A stretch of DNA of 64,000 bases from Valencia hispanica (Eukaryota > Chordata > Actinopteri > Cyprinodontiformes > Valenciidae). The notes under the pieces are model-generated. The model made no database searches. It was not told the DNA's origin and saw only the letters and a list, made by a program, of their open reading frames with translations. The number at the start of each line of letters is the position of its first letter. Within the stretch, counting starts at the first letter, position 1. The translations under genes and the position numbers were made by a program. The DNA is taken from positions 4,895,001-4,959,000 of the forward strand of contig OY747707.1 of assembly GCA_963556495.2 (NCBI GenBank). The letters run 5' to 3'. This document shows positions 21,467-36,400 of the stretch, piece after piece.

Positions 21467-24400
21467 GTGGGTCCGGCCTAAATTACGACGACTTCTTATC
21501 ACGTTTCTGGTTGATTAAAAGATACAAAAAGGCAATGATCTTCTTACGTCGAGGAGATATTCTAAATCTGTTTCATAACTTTCTTTGTTGCTCTCCATTA
21601 GACTTTATTACCACCTTGGGCAGAAAATGTGACGCAGAGCACTGCCAACTCTGATGTCTCAACAGTTTTGCTGAAGGCTTTAATATAAAACCTTCTTTCG
21701 AAAAGCAGTCACTAAGGTGATAATTATAGATGGCAAACACTAATCTGAAGATAAATTAAAGATGAATAATTATAATTTATGACCAGCTGCTTGGACATGT
21801 AGATTTCTCAGCTCACATTCATATGGTTTATTTTTTCGAAGCTTTCAAGAGAATGCGCTCCACTTACACCTGTGGATTTATTTGATTTTGGACAATTTAG
21901 TGGGAAGTAAAACCCTTTCCTGCTTGTTAACTTGACTTTTATAGGAACCAGGCAGAAAGTTATGCTTTCCAGGATGGAATATTGTACAACATATATGCCC
22001 AGAAAGAGGGCGTTTAAACTCAATTTAGATGTAGTTCACAGTTTTCATCACTCCCTCCACTTTCTATAAGTATACAGTCAGTAATTGGCCAGACGCCATT
22101 CAGGTATCGGGCCCGCCCATGTCAGATTACAACACCCATGTAAATTAAGCTGCAACCATGCAATGTATTGTCCCGAGACAACCAACAGAGGGTGCTGTAG
22201 GCTATTATTGAAGACTTTTGGAGACAGTAAAGAAGATACTTTGATACGGTGTATGCTAAAATGGACATTAGAGCTTGGTTTAATGAAATCAAGAGTGAAG
22301 CTAGCACAAGCGATGCTAATAGATCCCCAGACTTAGAGAGGCAAGCACAACCTTGAGTGACGTTCTCGTCCAGACTCCATACCAATAGCTGGCGGTGATG
22401 CACCAATTTGCTGTTTGCCAGCCGCCACTAAACATCACAAAGAAGAAGAAGAAGAAGGACGCTGCTATGTTATTTTTAGGCTATGTGAGCATGCTAACGG
22501 TAGTTCCGATAGTGAGAAATACGCGCAAGGAAGGAAATTACAAAGATTTTCAGTGACAGATTATGTTGGATTGTGGACGTAAGACTTGTTGTGTACTAGC
22601 TATTTTACTGGAGGACATTATTTGGACCCTTGTCGACTTAAAAAGACAGTTTTTGTTCGAGAAGGCTCTGTTCTGTCAATGATATGAATGCTTCGAACGG
22701 TGAGTTACACATTATCTTGTTTTCTGATTGGTTTGACAAAAGTGTTTGCTGTGCAAAAAGCATTTACTCTACAGTTATGATTGTATGCTAGATTGGCATA
22801 CATTTTTGGAATCTCAAGAATATCAGCTTTCAAATAATGTATAATATGTATGTGTACTAAAAAAGGGTGTCGCAGAAAAAGGCAGAAGTACGTAACGTCG
22901 ACGGTGCGTAAAAACGCTAAGGTGTTGATAGGGCTGGGCGATAAATCGATTTTATCGATTAATCGAATTTTCTGTTTATGAAGATTTCATTTTTGGATAA
23001 ATCGACAAAATCTGGAAAAACTAAATTCACCAACGCACTCCAAGGGTTTTAGTATTTATTTATTTTTTTTAATTATTTTTTTTTTCTTTTTTTTTATTAT
23101 TTTTTTCCGTATTTCAAAGTGATGTGAGCCCGTCCAAGGTTTACCTTCATGTTTTACAGTGTGCATTTATTTGGAGAAAGAAGGATTATGATAAAAGCAA
23201 GTTTTAAAAATATTTTCTGTCACTTTAAATTTCTTTTCAGGAATAGAAAGGAAGAAAAAAATATTAAAAAAAAAAAAATCGGAAATCGGATTTGGCATCA
23301 CACAAACTATAGATTTTATTTTTAAGCCATATCGCCCAGCCCTAGCTGTTGAATAAAAAGAGTGTTGACTCCCCCCCCCCAAGGTATGTTCTTCTGGCGC
23401 AACAGCATGATGCTGCCACCACCAAACGTGACAGCTTTTAGCTCCTAAGCGGGGTGCTTAGATGGGAAATCCTCACCTTGACTCATCCTTCACATTAGAA
23501 ACAGTTTAACAAGTTACTCAGTAGCTTACATGGCTCTGCCCAGACCAGTTGGGTGGCAAAATAGGGTCAAGCTCAGTTTTGAAGATGATGCAAATTTGGT
23601 TGCAGCTCCTGCATGGATCCATGCATGTGCTGTACTCCCTGGATCAGCTGCATCATCAGTACAGTGAACAAGTACAGCCACTGTTTTCACAATATTCTCA
23701 GAAATTGGAAGAAGGAGACAGAAGCAGTACGAGAGGTTCGTTATGTTTTTTTGTGCTCCAGATAGAAAGTTTTACTCACCTGCTCACCTCCCATTCATGC
23801 TGAAAGCCACAAGTCGGGGCATGCATCTGAGATATATCTGTCTTTCTGTGGTCTGGGATGGCGTGACTGAGCTCCATGGGTACACCAGGGCACAACAAAA
23901 GATACGGCTTGATTTCAACACTTTCTCCAGGCAGAAACAAAACACTGAAATGTGATGTTGTTGGAGCTGAAGGCGACTAAAGGTGACTAAAGGTCTGTGA
24001 GAAAGGCCTGTACTGTGCAAAGGGCTTTATGGTTTCCTTTCAAGCAGCTAGACATCCTTAGAATCTTTGAAAGCAGTCAGTGTCAGTTCTTGAGGCTTTC
24101 TGAGAGGCTTTGGTTTGGTTCAGCAAGTTGGTTTGAATTAGGAATTAGGTTTGTGTTATCTTAAGTCATTTTCATTCATTAGTTCCCTCATCTGTGGCAA
24201 ATCAGTGTAATCAAACTCATCGTTCAATTCAGTTTTTTTCTATAGCGCCGATTCACAACAGATGTCATCTCAAGGCACTTAACAAGAAAAATCACTTCAA
24301 TAGTTAGTTTAAAAGTTTTCTTTATAAGGAATCTCAGCTGATTGCGTCGAGTCATTGACTTGAGGTTGTGCCCCGTTGATGCAGACTCCAACCACAGCAA

Positions 24401-27400
24401 TCCCTCATACTGAGCAAGCATGTAGCGACAGTGGAGAGGAAAAACTCCCCTTTAACAGGAAGAAACTTCCAGCAGAACCAGAACCACATCCTGGCTCAGT
24501 ACGAACGGCCATCTGCCACGACCGACTGGGGGTTTGAGAAGACAGAGCAGAAACACAGAAGGAACTGATGTAAAACTACTCTTAAAATGGACTTTTAAGA
24601 GTAGTTTTGCTATGTTGTACTTTCTACTTTTACTTGAGTAATATTATTATGAAGTATTGCTACTCCTACTTGAGTAAAATTTCCAGATACTATACAAATT
24701 GTGAGTAAATTCACTGAATGAAGAGCAAATATATATTTTACCCAGAAATACACCAGGCTCAGATCTGTTGAATTGAGAAATCTGTTGAGCTTGTTGCATT
24801 TTGAGTCAAGTGACTGTATAGTAAACACCATACCTTGTTCTAAGATATTTTATTCAGTACCTACTGTAAGTATTGGTATTATATTGAATAAAATTACATA
24901 GAAATGTCTTTCTTCTGCTTAAAATAGATGTAATTACGTTATTTATTTGTATCTTTTTTATATAATTCTTTAAAATACCAGAATTTGCCCATAACTTTAT
25001 GTTTTTGTCTGCATGATGACATTATTTTAAAAATGTTAGATCAGATGTTACTCAGTACACATGTAGCCTTTCTGGCAAAAACTTTTTTACTTTTACTCGA
25101 GTAAAAATATGTTGAAGTAGTGCTACTATTACTTGGGTACTCTCCTCACTCTCTGCTCACATGTGATTGGCTCTGGAACCAGGAAGCATGGAGGTGGGAA
25201 AGATTGTAAACAATGACTACGTCCCTCTGCTGCCTTTTTAAAATGATAAAAACTTGCAACCATCCAGGCGGCCGAGAAGGAAACCTGTTTCAGTGTAACC
25301 TTCCCTCAGACATGATTAGACTGCTTATTTCACTGTAAAAGTCTTACATATTGCACCTAGAACGGATAGAGTGCAATTAATAATAGTCCAGTCGGTCAGA
25401 TTCACTTTAATATGCCTGTTTTCTATCTGAGGAAGACTTCTCACAGAGGCCTTTGACTGCAAAGCAGACTGGCGATGTTGAAGGGTTGTGTTAAAGTGAA
25501 ATAATATTTGGCTTTCGAAACGCTTTAGTCTAGATTTAGTCTAGTAGATTAGAGAGACAAAGTTGCTAGTGAAGATTATCTCTTAATGGTAATAATTTGT
25601 GATCATATGAGTAAACTAAAAAGTTTACATTCATGAAGGCATTTTATGTTCTCACAGATAAATAACATCATTTAATTCTAGGAGAATCATAGAAATGATC
25701 CGGTTTTCATCTCCTTGCCTTATTGTGTGTATTAGAGTTGATATTTCGCCCCCCAGTGGCCAATGGTGATCTAACACCCCGACTTCATTGATGTTTCTTC
25801 GTTTTTGATATGCAGTGAGCAGCTCATGTTCACACGTGTACTGTAAATAAAATCCTTTCACAGGATGATGAAGCAGCAGGCAAAGAGCTTTCAGGAATGA
25901 GATGATCTCTTTGGGGATAATTTTATTCATCCTAAACCCTCTTCTGTCCTCGTTTTTCTGCAGATCATACTCCAAATGACCCAGAACAATCTGAGTATTA
26001 AGATTAAACCAATTGTTTTGTGTTATCACGGAAATAATCTGGATTTGTCCTCCATGCTGATTCGTTGTCAGACCGAGGTTCTCCCTGGTGAGCTGCCAAA
26101 GCTACCTGGACCGATGTCCTCTGTGTTTCACGCCCGGACGCCAGCGGAAAGCTGACAGATAATTCTTCCACCCTCACAGCCTAAACGGATAATAACAGTT
26201 TCTGAATTATTCATCAGTGCATTGCTCTGGAGAAAGAGCACAATGCTGCAGTCTTCTCACACATCTGTTGGCCCAGCGCTTCGAGCCAAAGTCACCTCAC
26301 AAAAGGCATTTTGATTTCACAACCACGGCCTTTTAGTCGCGGCCGGCCCTCGGCGGAGTACGTCTGTTAATCAGATATGCAAACGGAAGGTGCACAGCTG
26401 GGATGTCGGCTAATGGAGAGTTTGGAAAGGAAAGCTTTGGCAGAAGGTGAATTCTTTTGTTGATGAATCACACTCTGTGTTACAGAAAGGAAGAAATGCC
26501 GGGCCTAAATCAGCAACAACATACAGCTGAAACCCAACACTAAGGTTTCTTTCTCTGAGCGCTTTAGGGAAGCCCAGATGATGGTGTCATGGTTTTGTAA
26601 GCTTCGGATAGGTTCATCCTCAACATTTGTGGATGTATTTTAAGGCAGCACCTCAAACACACTGTGTGACATCATGAAAAAAATCGGCCAAGACATCAGG
26701 AAGAGAGGCACAGACCGCCACATGTCTGGTTCATCTTTGGGTATAAGTTCCCGAGGTGCCACTTTCATCCGTCCAAAACATTGTATGCAAATATAAACAG
26801 GAAGGAGACGGGTCCCGTGTCCCAGAGACGAACGGGTTCTGTTGGGAAATGTGTGAATCGATATAAGAACAAAAGCTAAAGACCTTCTGAAGGTCCTCCC
26901 AGTAATCACCCTCTGTTGTATTTATACTCCCGGTTTGGTTTCAGTCACTGTCGGATCCGCCTGATTCCCTCCTCATATCTTACTGATTTATGTTTGCTTC
27001 TCCATCTCCGTCCTTTCTAGCTTCTCTGGCTCTACCTTTCTATTATGAACCATCTCCAGCAGGAGCTTGCCTGCCTCCTGCTCGCATTAGGCTCCACAAA
27101 AACAACAGCTTATGGTACTTTGAAAGTTTTACTTTGCAGAACGTCCAGAGATCTATTGATTTCCACCCAAGCAGCAAGAACTTCTTGCTGCTTGGGTGGA
27201 AAACCTTAAAAAATTAGGGCTGCTTTTAGACCTTTTCAAAGTCGTGCTTCAAAGTGAATAAGTACAAAAGCATCTAGAGGCTATGACTTATTTGTGCAGC
27301 CATGACACTCTAACAGTCTTGTAGCGATAGCATTACTGTCTGTCAGCTTTTCTTTAAAGACTAAATTATTAACAGTAAAGCTACAGCACAGACCTTCTGA

Positions 27401-30400
27401 AGATGCTGCTGAAGCTGGTAAGAAAGTCTTTCATTATCCACCGGGAAGCGAGTCCGGAACCAACATGAGCTGAAAGGCCGCTCAGACATGAAGAAGCCAT
27501 TACATTCATTTGTACAAAAGATTTATTATGATTTCAGCAACCCAGATCAATGCCGACCACAGAAAAGATTATTCTCATAAAACATCACATTCACAGGTAA
27601 CAGTTGAACTAAGCTGATATTGTGTTGTTAGGACTTTGCATTTGATGGGTGCAAATCCCTAAAAACAACAAAAATGTCTGACTTTATGGAGGAAACCGAG
27701 CGATGTAATTCTGACACGATTTGGTTTTGTTCTGAGAAAGATTTATGATTCAGATTCATTAAACCAAAAATCATCAGTCTGCTTAAATTCTTCACATTTA
27801 GTTGTAAATAATTTTAAATGTATCTAAAAATGTTAAGGATTTTTGACAAACCTACAATAAATTATTTGTCTAATTTTAATAATTTTTTGCTTTTGTATTT
27901 TTTTTCTCAATTTTTCATTGCCACAGACCACAGTAGTAAATAAATGATGAATGAAATGATGATTTGCAACGTTTTTTGTTCAACATATCCGGGCAGTCTG
28001 GACTTAATTCACAGCAGGAGACATTCTCTGTTTCTCTCCCTCTCATGCGTTTATCTTTGGTCGGATTGATTACTGCAACAGCGTCTTCACAGGTCTGCCT
28101 AAAAAGTCCATCAGACAGCTGCAGCTGATCCAGAACGCTGCTGCTCGTGTTCCTCACTAGAACCAGGAAGGTAGAGCACATCACCCCAGTTCTAAAGTCT
28201 TTACACTGGCTCCCTGTAGCTCAGAGAATAGACTTCAAAATAATCCTACTAGTTTATAAATCATTACATGGCTTAGCACCAAAGTATGTTGAAGATCTAC
28301 TGTTACTATATCAACCACCAGACCACTCAGGTCCTCTAACTCCAGTCGACTCAACATACCAGGAATCAGAACCAAACATGGAGAAGCAGCTTTCAGTTTC
28401 TATGCTCCTCTAATCTGGAACAAACTTCCAGACGACTGCAAAGCTGCTGAAACACTGAGTTCTTTTAAATCAGAACTAAATACGTTTCTGTTTAGAGCTG
28501 CCTTTGAGTCATTCTTTTATGTATCATGTTTTGTTTATGCTTCTTGCTGTTTTTACTTTATATGCTTTGTCTGCGTTTTAATGCTATTTTTATTTTACCC
28601 CTTAATCATGTAAAGCACCTTGAATCACCTTGTTATTGAAAGTGTGATATACAAATAAAACTGCCTTGCCTCTCAGCGGTGCTACGTTAGCATGCTATTA
28701 TCACGTTAACTTTGACAGGACTAATAGTGCACACACACACTCACGAATTACTAATGAAACATGATTAATATAAGGTTGGCGTACCATCAACTTGAGTCAC
28801 ATATAGCTTCAGTCGCAGTTTATATTTATGATTACCAGCCTGATAAGGCTGTTAATCAGCTCTGTGCCTCTGTGTCTATGAACTTATGCCATTAGGTGTG
28901 GACACTTTGCTGGACCTAAAATCCTTCTGTCTCTCTTACAGTTTGTGTTATCTTTAGGATTCTTCATGGATACGGTTGAAGAAATCAGAAGAAACTGAGT
29001 TTTCATGACAGGCTGCTGTTGACAACATTGCTTTGTGGTTTTTTCTTAGACGACAAAAACCCGTGTCATCTACCTGAGGCTCCGGGTCCCTGTCGAGGTC
29101 TGGTGAAACGCTTCTTCTTTGACGGCGAGACCCAGCAGTGCAAGCATTTCTACTACGGCGGCTGCTTTGGCAATGCCAACAACTTCAGGAGCATGGCTGA
29201 GTGCCAGACGAGATGTCAGAACTCAGGTAGGCCTGGGCCACAGCCAGCTGTCAACACAGCGTCATTAGGTCCCATTCAAAGCATCGGTTTAAGCCACAAT
29301 ATATTAGCCACATGTTCTCTACTCTACATCCCAGCTCTGCAAGAGGAGCTGCAGAATGGAAATTAAGGACTTTAGTTCTCTTCTTTCCCTAAAAACACAT
29401 TGACAGCATTTCAGAGAGGCAGCGTAATCAAAACAGTTCAACCTCAGATAATTAACTTTGTGATGAATTTTCAACTGAGCATGAAATCGCTTTTCACTTT
29501 GATTTAGATTGTTTTAACTGACCGAAGCGGACTCAATTACGTTCAACTTAAAGGCATAAGGCAGAAGTAATTTGGAAACTGAAATTGTCAGGGAATAAAA
29601 GCAGCAAGTTTCCTGAACTGGAACTATTTCGCTCTGTGCAGCAAAATCAATTAGTCTTGGACATCTTCACTTTTTTTTAAAAGACAATAATTTCAGGCTC
29701 TCGGCTTCAGTGCTACAGTCTCACAGTGTTCTGAGTAGAAAACAAGCTAAAAGTTTCCCTTTTGCTTTTGTTTTGTTTTGTTTTTATAGACAATCCTACA
29801 GCTGCTACAGAAGCCCATCTGATGTCTGTGAGGAAACCCGTCATGGTCCATCCAACCATCATAACAGGTGACATGAAAGACCATTAAGACATACTGTATG
29901 TCCTAACTTCAACGCTAAGGCTACATGTAGATGTAAATAAATTAAGTTGGATAAGGTTAATTCAATTACTCGTGACCAATTAATGCACTTTATTTAAGTT
30001 GGAGCTGCATTCTCCTTTTACGGTGTATACGTAAACCATATTTAGACCTGCTGTACTTATGGGTGGATGTAAGTTGAAGGTAGTTTTTTGCTGACTCGTT
30101 AAAAGACAAGTCTTAACAAGCAGTGTAATCGTCGGTCATGAAGTCGGTCATTCTCTAGACCTGACTAAGGTGCATCTTACTTGGTAAAGTAGAGACCACA
30201 AGTACTTCTTATACCAGATTTATTTTATAACCAAATATTTTCCGTATTTGATGGAAAAATCTGAAGGCCGTCCGTAGTTTTGGCAGATTAGTATTCACAC
30301 CTCTGACCACCAGACATTTTTAACTTTAAACACGGAGTTCAGGTAACTAAATCAATAAAAATGAAAAAAAGATTCCCATGAGAGCATCTGAGCATCATCT

Positions 30401-33400
30401 CAGACCTGGACACCGTACTCAATGCATCTCGCTAACCGGGAGCTGACAGCGCGATGAAGAGTTACTGAGGCCCGTTGTCGTGCCAACCACAGGTGCATGC
30501 TGAGGGATTTCCTCCCGCTGAAGCGATAGCTTGCGGGTCAGGAAACTTTCCAACTTCTGATCGCATTAATTGTAGAAACGTTCCCTGATTTCTAAACTTT
30601 GTCTGAAGTGGAGCTTAATTCCAGCCTACAATGTGGCAGCGGAGCGCGGATTCAGCCTCCACAACAACATCTAAACCCAAATGAGAAGTCGTCTGTCCGA
30701 GGCAAAAATCCAAAAACCTCTGCAGTGATCTCATTATTTGATTATGCACAAGTGGCTCCATGTGGAGCAGGAGGAAGATGAGAGACTGTGAATTCAGGCC
30801 ACAGCAGGCAAACTGGTCATATTTTAAGTGCAATCGTTTAATTTCTATTTTTTATATGTTGTTCACTTTTCATCTTGTTCAGATTGAATATTCTTATTTT
30901 TTTTAAATACTATTCAATATGTTTTAATTTAAAAAATTGACGGGTAAAAATAGATTATGACTGGAATTTGTTTTTGGCCCCGTTAGTCAAAATGATGGAC
31001 AACAAGCGCGACCTCTTGGCTTATGCAATCAAAATTGTCAATATTTTTTTGTTACTCATTTCAGACACGTCTCGCCCTGTGATTGGCTTGAGTCTTACCT
31101 GATCACCTGAGCCTGTTATGGTAAAAAAAAGTATCTCAGGGTTTCCATAATAAAGAAGACTTGAGTCCCAGAAGGCGTTTAAGTATTAAATACAAACATG
31201 TCTGGCCAGACCATGAAGGGGACAGAGTTACTCGTGCATCACCCTAACCAACCCTTCTAACTAACCGCTTCAATAGTATTCAGCAATCATTGTTTATCTC
31301 TGTAGATGTCTTATCCAACGTTCACGCCCCGCCTCCAGAGTAACCGCTTCACGCGAGTCATAGCTACGCATAAAGCAGCACATCCGAAGGTCAGACTGTT
31401 ATCTTCCTGCCCCGGCGTCTGTCTCTCTGGTGACCTGATACATATATATCATAACATTAAGCTGGAACAATAAGCTTGCCCCTAACCTTGTCCTCTGGCT
31501 TAGATACATTCACTAAACAGAGAATATACACTTAATTGCTAATTACATAACAATTTTCCACCACAGGTTTATACTTCTCTGTCTGCAGAGACATGCAGCG
31601 CCGTTGTCCGTCGACGCAAGGGCTCTCCGTCACTCATGCAAGGACGGACGGAGTAGAGCCCAAATTTTTAACTATCCGTCGAACGCAACGGAGAGCGCTC
31701 GTCTGTGATTGGTCAGCCCAACATCAGACACAGATCATTTCACCAGAATGGTGCTCTGTAGTCAATGTAATTAGTAGTCAATGCAACTTTATGGCACTAG
31801 ATGCTTTATATTGCAAGGCCAGTTTATCTAATCTGGTCTTTTGGTGATTTTGAACAACAGGAGGTGTAGAAAACAACAAAACAGACGCTGTGTTTGTTTT
31901 TTTGAGGATTGTATGAGCTGAACTTCTAGTAAAAAGCTTTCCAGCTCAGTCAAAACTCGGTCTCTGTCGGCCATTGCACCTTGAGTGGATGTGTGTTTAC
32001 AAGATAAAGTCAATAAACTGTCGTCGACCAGAAACGTCACTGCAATGGTAGGCAGACCCGCCAGAAAAGGTCTACGCCCCCCTGGTGTCCTGGAGGGGAA
32101 TTGCTTCGCCACAACGGAGAAGTATAAAAGGAAAACGTTTCCGTCAATACGTGTGGGTGCAAACTTGCTGATGGAGAAGTATAAACTCGGCTTTAGACAG
32201 ACACTTCTTGATTATAGTACACCGAAAACGTTACGAACCGTGATCTTTCTGCATTTTCTGCACCATTACACCTCTACTCGTTAGTGTGATTAGTGATTTA
32301 GAGATTTCAGGGTATCTTTCAGATCCTCTGAAATAGGATTAGCACCTGATATCCTTTAAAAATTTGTTTTTATATAGTCCTCCAAAAGAATTTATACAAC
32401 AGAAAAAACAGTCACCTTCACCCGTCTGTAATATCTGCCTCCTGCAGTTCCAAGCAGATAAACTGAAGGCCTACTTTCTAAGCCTGTAAATGAGGCCATA
32501 ATTTGCAAAGAGCAACGTTTTGTAAATCAATTTGACTGATTAATTCTATGGCTTCCTTCATTAAATTTTAAAAAGCGTACCTCATAAAATACACATTGAA
32601 TAGGGGGAAGTTTAAAAGTCCCATCTTTGCGTTTTATGATGTAACTTATCCCTGTGACTTAAATCTGTAAACTGTTGTCAGAAACGGTATTTTCAGCAGA
32701 TGATGTTGACTCTTTCCCCACGTTAGACACACCGCTCTGTTCCCGGTGTGTGTGTCTGTGTGTTTGGAGATGCTCCAGCAGTACCATGAAGCGTACGCCG
32801 GATTTAGCATCTGCTGAATCACAGAACTATGTAACCTAAACATTTCAACATAACCCTTTGCATTCATTTATCATTTGCATCAAGGTTACCTATTGTATTA
32901 TACCCAACAACTCATTTAAAGAGGCTACATGCAATTTTCTGAAATTTAAACTCGCGACTGACACCTGTGGCCAAAAAACGGAACTGCTCTTCCTTTCTGC
33001 TCGCTCTCGCAGCGCGCACTCGTACGTGCACACTTCACAAGTCATCCGCTGCAAACAAGTCAACATTATGTTTACAGAGGTAAGAACAGTCAAATACATA
33101 TATTGTTTGAGAAACTGAGTTTGTGACATATGACACAACAAAAGGCTAATTGCTGACTAGCGGTGGTGGCAGAGTGATCTGAAACGTTTAACATGAACGC
33201 GCTTGACGTCACATCCGCAGACAGTACGCGAAAAATCCGACCCGACAGAAAATAGGAAAAATTGGATACAGGCTTATAGGTGCACCCACTGTGAGCTGAC
33301 AAGGTGTCAGTATGCTCATCAGGAGATGTTTGGGTCATAAATGGTCAAATAAAAAGGCTATTCTTACGTTTATTTTGGGGGAAAAGTTGCACATAGCCTC

Positions 33401-36400
33401 TTTAAACTTTCAGTTCAGCAAATATTTGAGACCTATTTGAACATTCGCTTTTTAAACATCCATTTCTAGCAACAAACATAACTTATCCACAGGTCTCTTT
33501 GAACAAGTCCATTTGAATCTGGAACAGATAGCATATAAATCCTCCTTCTGAGACAATCCAAAAGACAATACTGGCTGGCATTTAAGAAGAAGAAGAAGAA
33601 GCAAATGGGTTGGTGTGAGTGCTTCTACATCATTTTGATCATCTGACACTATTGTTATTGGTCTGCTATTGACAATGGCCTCCACTTCACAAAACAATGT
33701 CTGCAAGCGCTCATCGTCAAGGGGATGTTGTTTCAGCATCCGGTGAAGAATTCTCCTTCTTACAGAACGAATCAGTCTTTCCCAAACTCCCCCCACAAAC
33801 GTGAACCTGCCGGTGGCTTATGTTCTTCTGCAGGAGCACGTTCCAGGTGATTCCAGGCCTTTATTGCTTCACGCATCTCTCTTTCAGCTCCCACTATTAT
33901 CTGATCTCATAACAGACCTCAGCGTGGAACAAATCTTCTCAATGCATTCATGCGTGAATCAGTCTCAAGTGAATGGGTGTCTTCAATGTGTATTGCTCTA
34001 ACTGTGAGACATGTGAACGACATACCATATCGCTTGACCTTACTTCGTCCGCACTTTACATCAAGTGGTCCAAAATAATCAGGTAAGTTGGCCATTCCTT
34101 GCTCTCCAGGTTTTGCTGAGATTCTTTTGCACGTCACACACTTAGACAGTATTTTTCTCATGGCTGAATCTGCTTGTGCTCAATCTTGACAGTGTGCAAT
34201 TTCTTCCACCGTGTCCAGTCTCTTAATGTATGCGTCTGAGAATAATTGTTGAAACATGGTGATTTTTTTTCGAAAGGATGCTTAAGATCTGTAGGCAAAA
34301 CAGGCTGATGCAACCTTCCTCTAACTCGCAGAAAGGGATCAAGTTTGTACAATGTGACTGCATCTTTTCAGCTTGTCACCTTCACTGTTTGAAAGTTTAA
34401 ACCTGTACAGTTTAAATCTTTTCAGCAAAACCTACCCTGAAATTCTCCACCTAGTCACATAAATAAAATAAAAAAAAAGTCTCTTTCATCTACAACAAGC
34501 CTTTAGTTTTTAGTACCTGCCTCCTGGGGCAACATTTACAGCATCGTCAAGCAATATAGTCTGAGACGTGCATTTTAAAGAGGTAAATAATGGCTTCATT
34601 TGCATAGGAATAAGCTGTGTGGTTAATTTAAAATCTTCATTCCCTGAATTTTAAATCTGTAGTTTCTATAAATATACTATCAACATGGTTTTTGCACCAT
34701 TTAGGAGCTACTTTACAACTTTTTACTTTCAGAAAAAAATGGTTTTCAGGTTATCTTCCTGTTATAGACATGCCGTTTTTACAGATTAACTTCTTATAAA
34801 TGTTTTCATAGCACCCTGTGAAGAAAAGGAAACTTGGATATTTGTTAATGGATTAATAAGTGTTTGTTTTGCAGAAGAGCTGACTGTGAATGAACCTCAG
34901 GTGCTACTGAATGTTTCCAGTCAACCCCAAAAGGGTAAGAAAATGTTTCTTTATGATTATTTTAACAGAATAACAGACACCGGTCAGTATTTATTTAAGA
35001 TTTGATGTCTTTAAACATTCCTCAGGTCAGTCACCATCAGCCAGGAGTAATTTGTCTTGTTGTAATTTCTGGATCTGATTCTTCGATCATTAAAGGTTGT
35101 TATGGTAACTGCTACATCTTGGGGACTCGAGTCTTCTTCTGCAAGGTCTTGAGTCTCTCCCACAGTCTTCAAAACTAAAAACTTTAGCTCTTTTGAGAAA
35201 TGATTAACATTAATTTCCATTGTTTTGCATAGTGGCTCAACTTAATGACGAGGGCACTTCAAAACAAAAACACTTTCTGTTTATCTCATGTTAGCAGAAG
35301 TGAAATTTGTTCATTTAGCACTTTTTACCATAAATAAATGCATATTTATATTTCCAGTGAGAAAAACATAAAGCCTCGTTAATTTTCAAAATTATCAACA
35401 ACAGCTAAACCCTGTTTCTCCCTCTTTTTTGTGTTGAATGTTCTGAAGGAGATAAAAAATAAAGATTTCAAAGGGTTCATGTGGTTATTTAGGCCTGAGA
35501 ATTTAAATTCATAACCTGCAGCCATGCAATATTACAAGCAGATTAGATGATATCCATCCAATGAGAACTGTACCTGCCATAGTAGTTCAACCCTGGGTAT
35601 TCCCAGTTTTGTCTTGCAAAATAATCTCCTGCAGCATAGATGAGAATACATGTCTAAATCTGTTGATGGGCTGCCTGATTTAGCTGTTTCACCTTAGTAA
35701 AGTTATTAGTCTTCACACTATAGTCAATAGAGGGTCAATTCTTGGCATTTCAAATTCTCAAGACAGCATGTATCACTGGACTTCAGCTGTGGCCTGTATT
35801 CTTATCAACAGTGATGGTTAAAAATAGAAGAAAGAGGGGCGTCACGTGGCGTAGTGGTTAAGACAGGCGCCCCGAGTTCAGAGGCCTCGCTCCTCAAAGC
35901 GCTTGTCCCTGGGTTCAGTTCAACCCCGTGGACATTTGCCGAGAGTCTCCTCCCCCACTTCTCTCCCGTTTCTGCACTATCCACTGCTAATAAAGGCTGA
36001 TGTGGCCACAAAACCTTTAAGAAAATAGAACAAAGCCAAGAAAGATAACATCTAGAGATGAACCAGTCTGGCTTTTTCGGGCCGGTACCTTTTCTCAGGA
36101 CAGTTACAAAGAGAGAAAAATGTTTTCTAGGTAGAGGTGGCAGTTTCAAATCCAACAATAAATGTACAACGTACATTTTTCCCCAGTTATGCACCAAAGC
36201 AAACGTTCATAACATTTATCAGATTTGATGGATCTTTGAAAAGTACACGCTGTTAGTTTGCGCATTTATGAGCCAAAAATGGTGGGAGGTTAAAGGTTCT
36301 TTGTGCTGTTGATGAACTATGAAAAAAAAATCAGTTTTTTTTAATAGTTGATCTCTGAGTCAAAAGTCAAGACCAATGAGTAGCAATCTACTGGTTGTAA

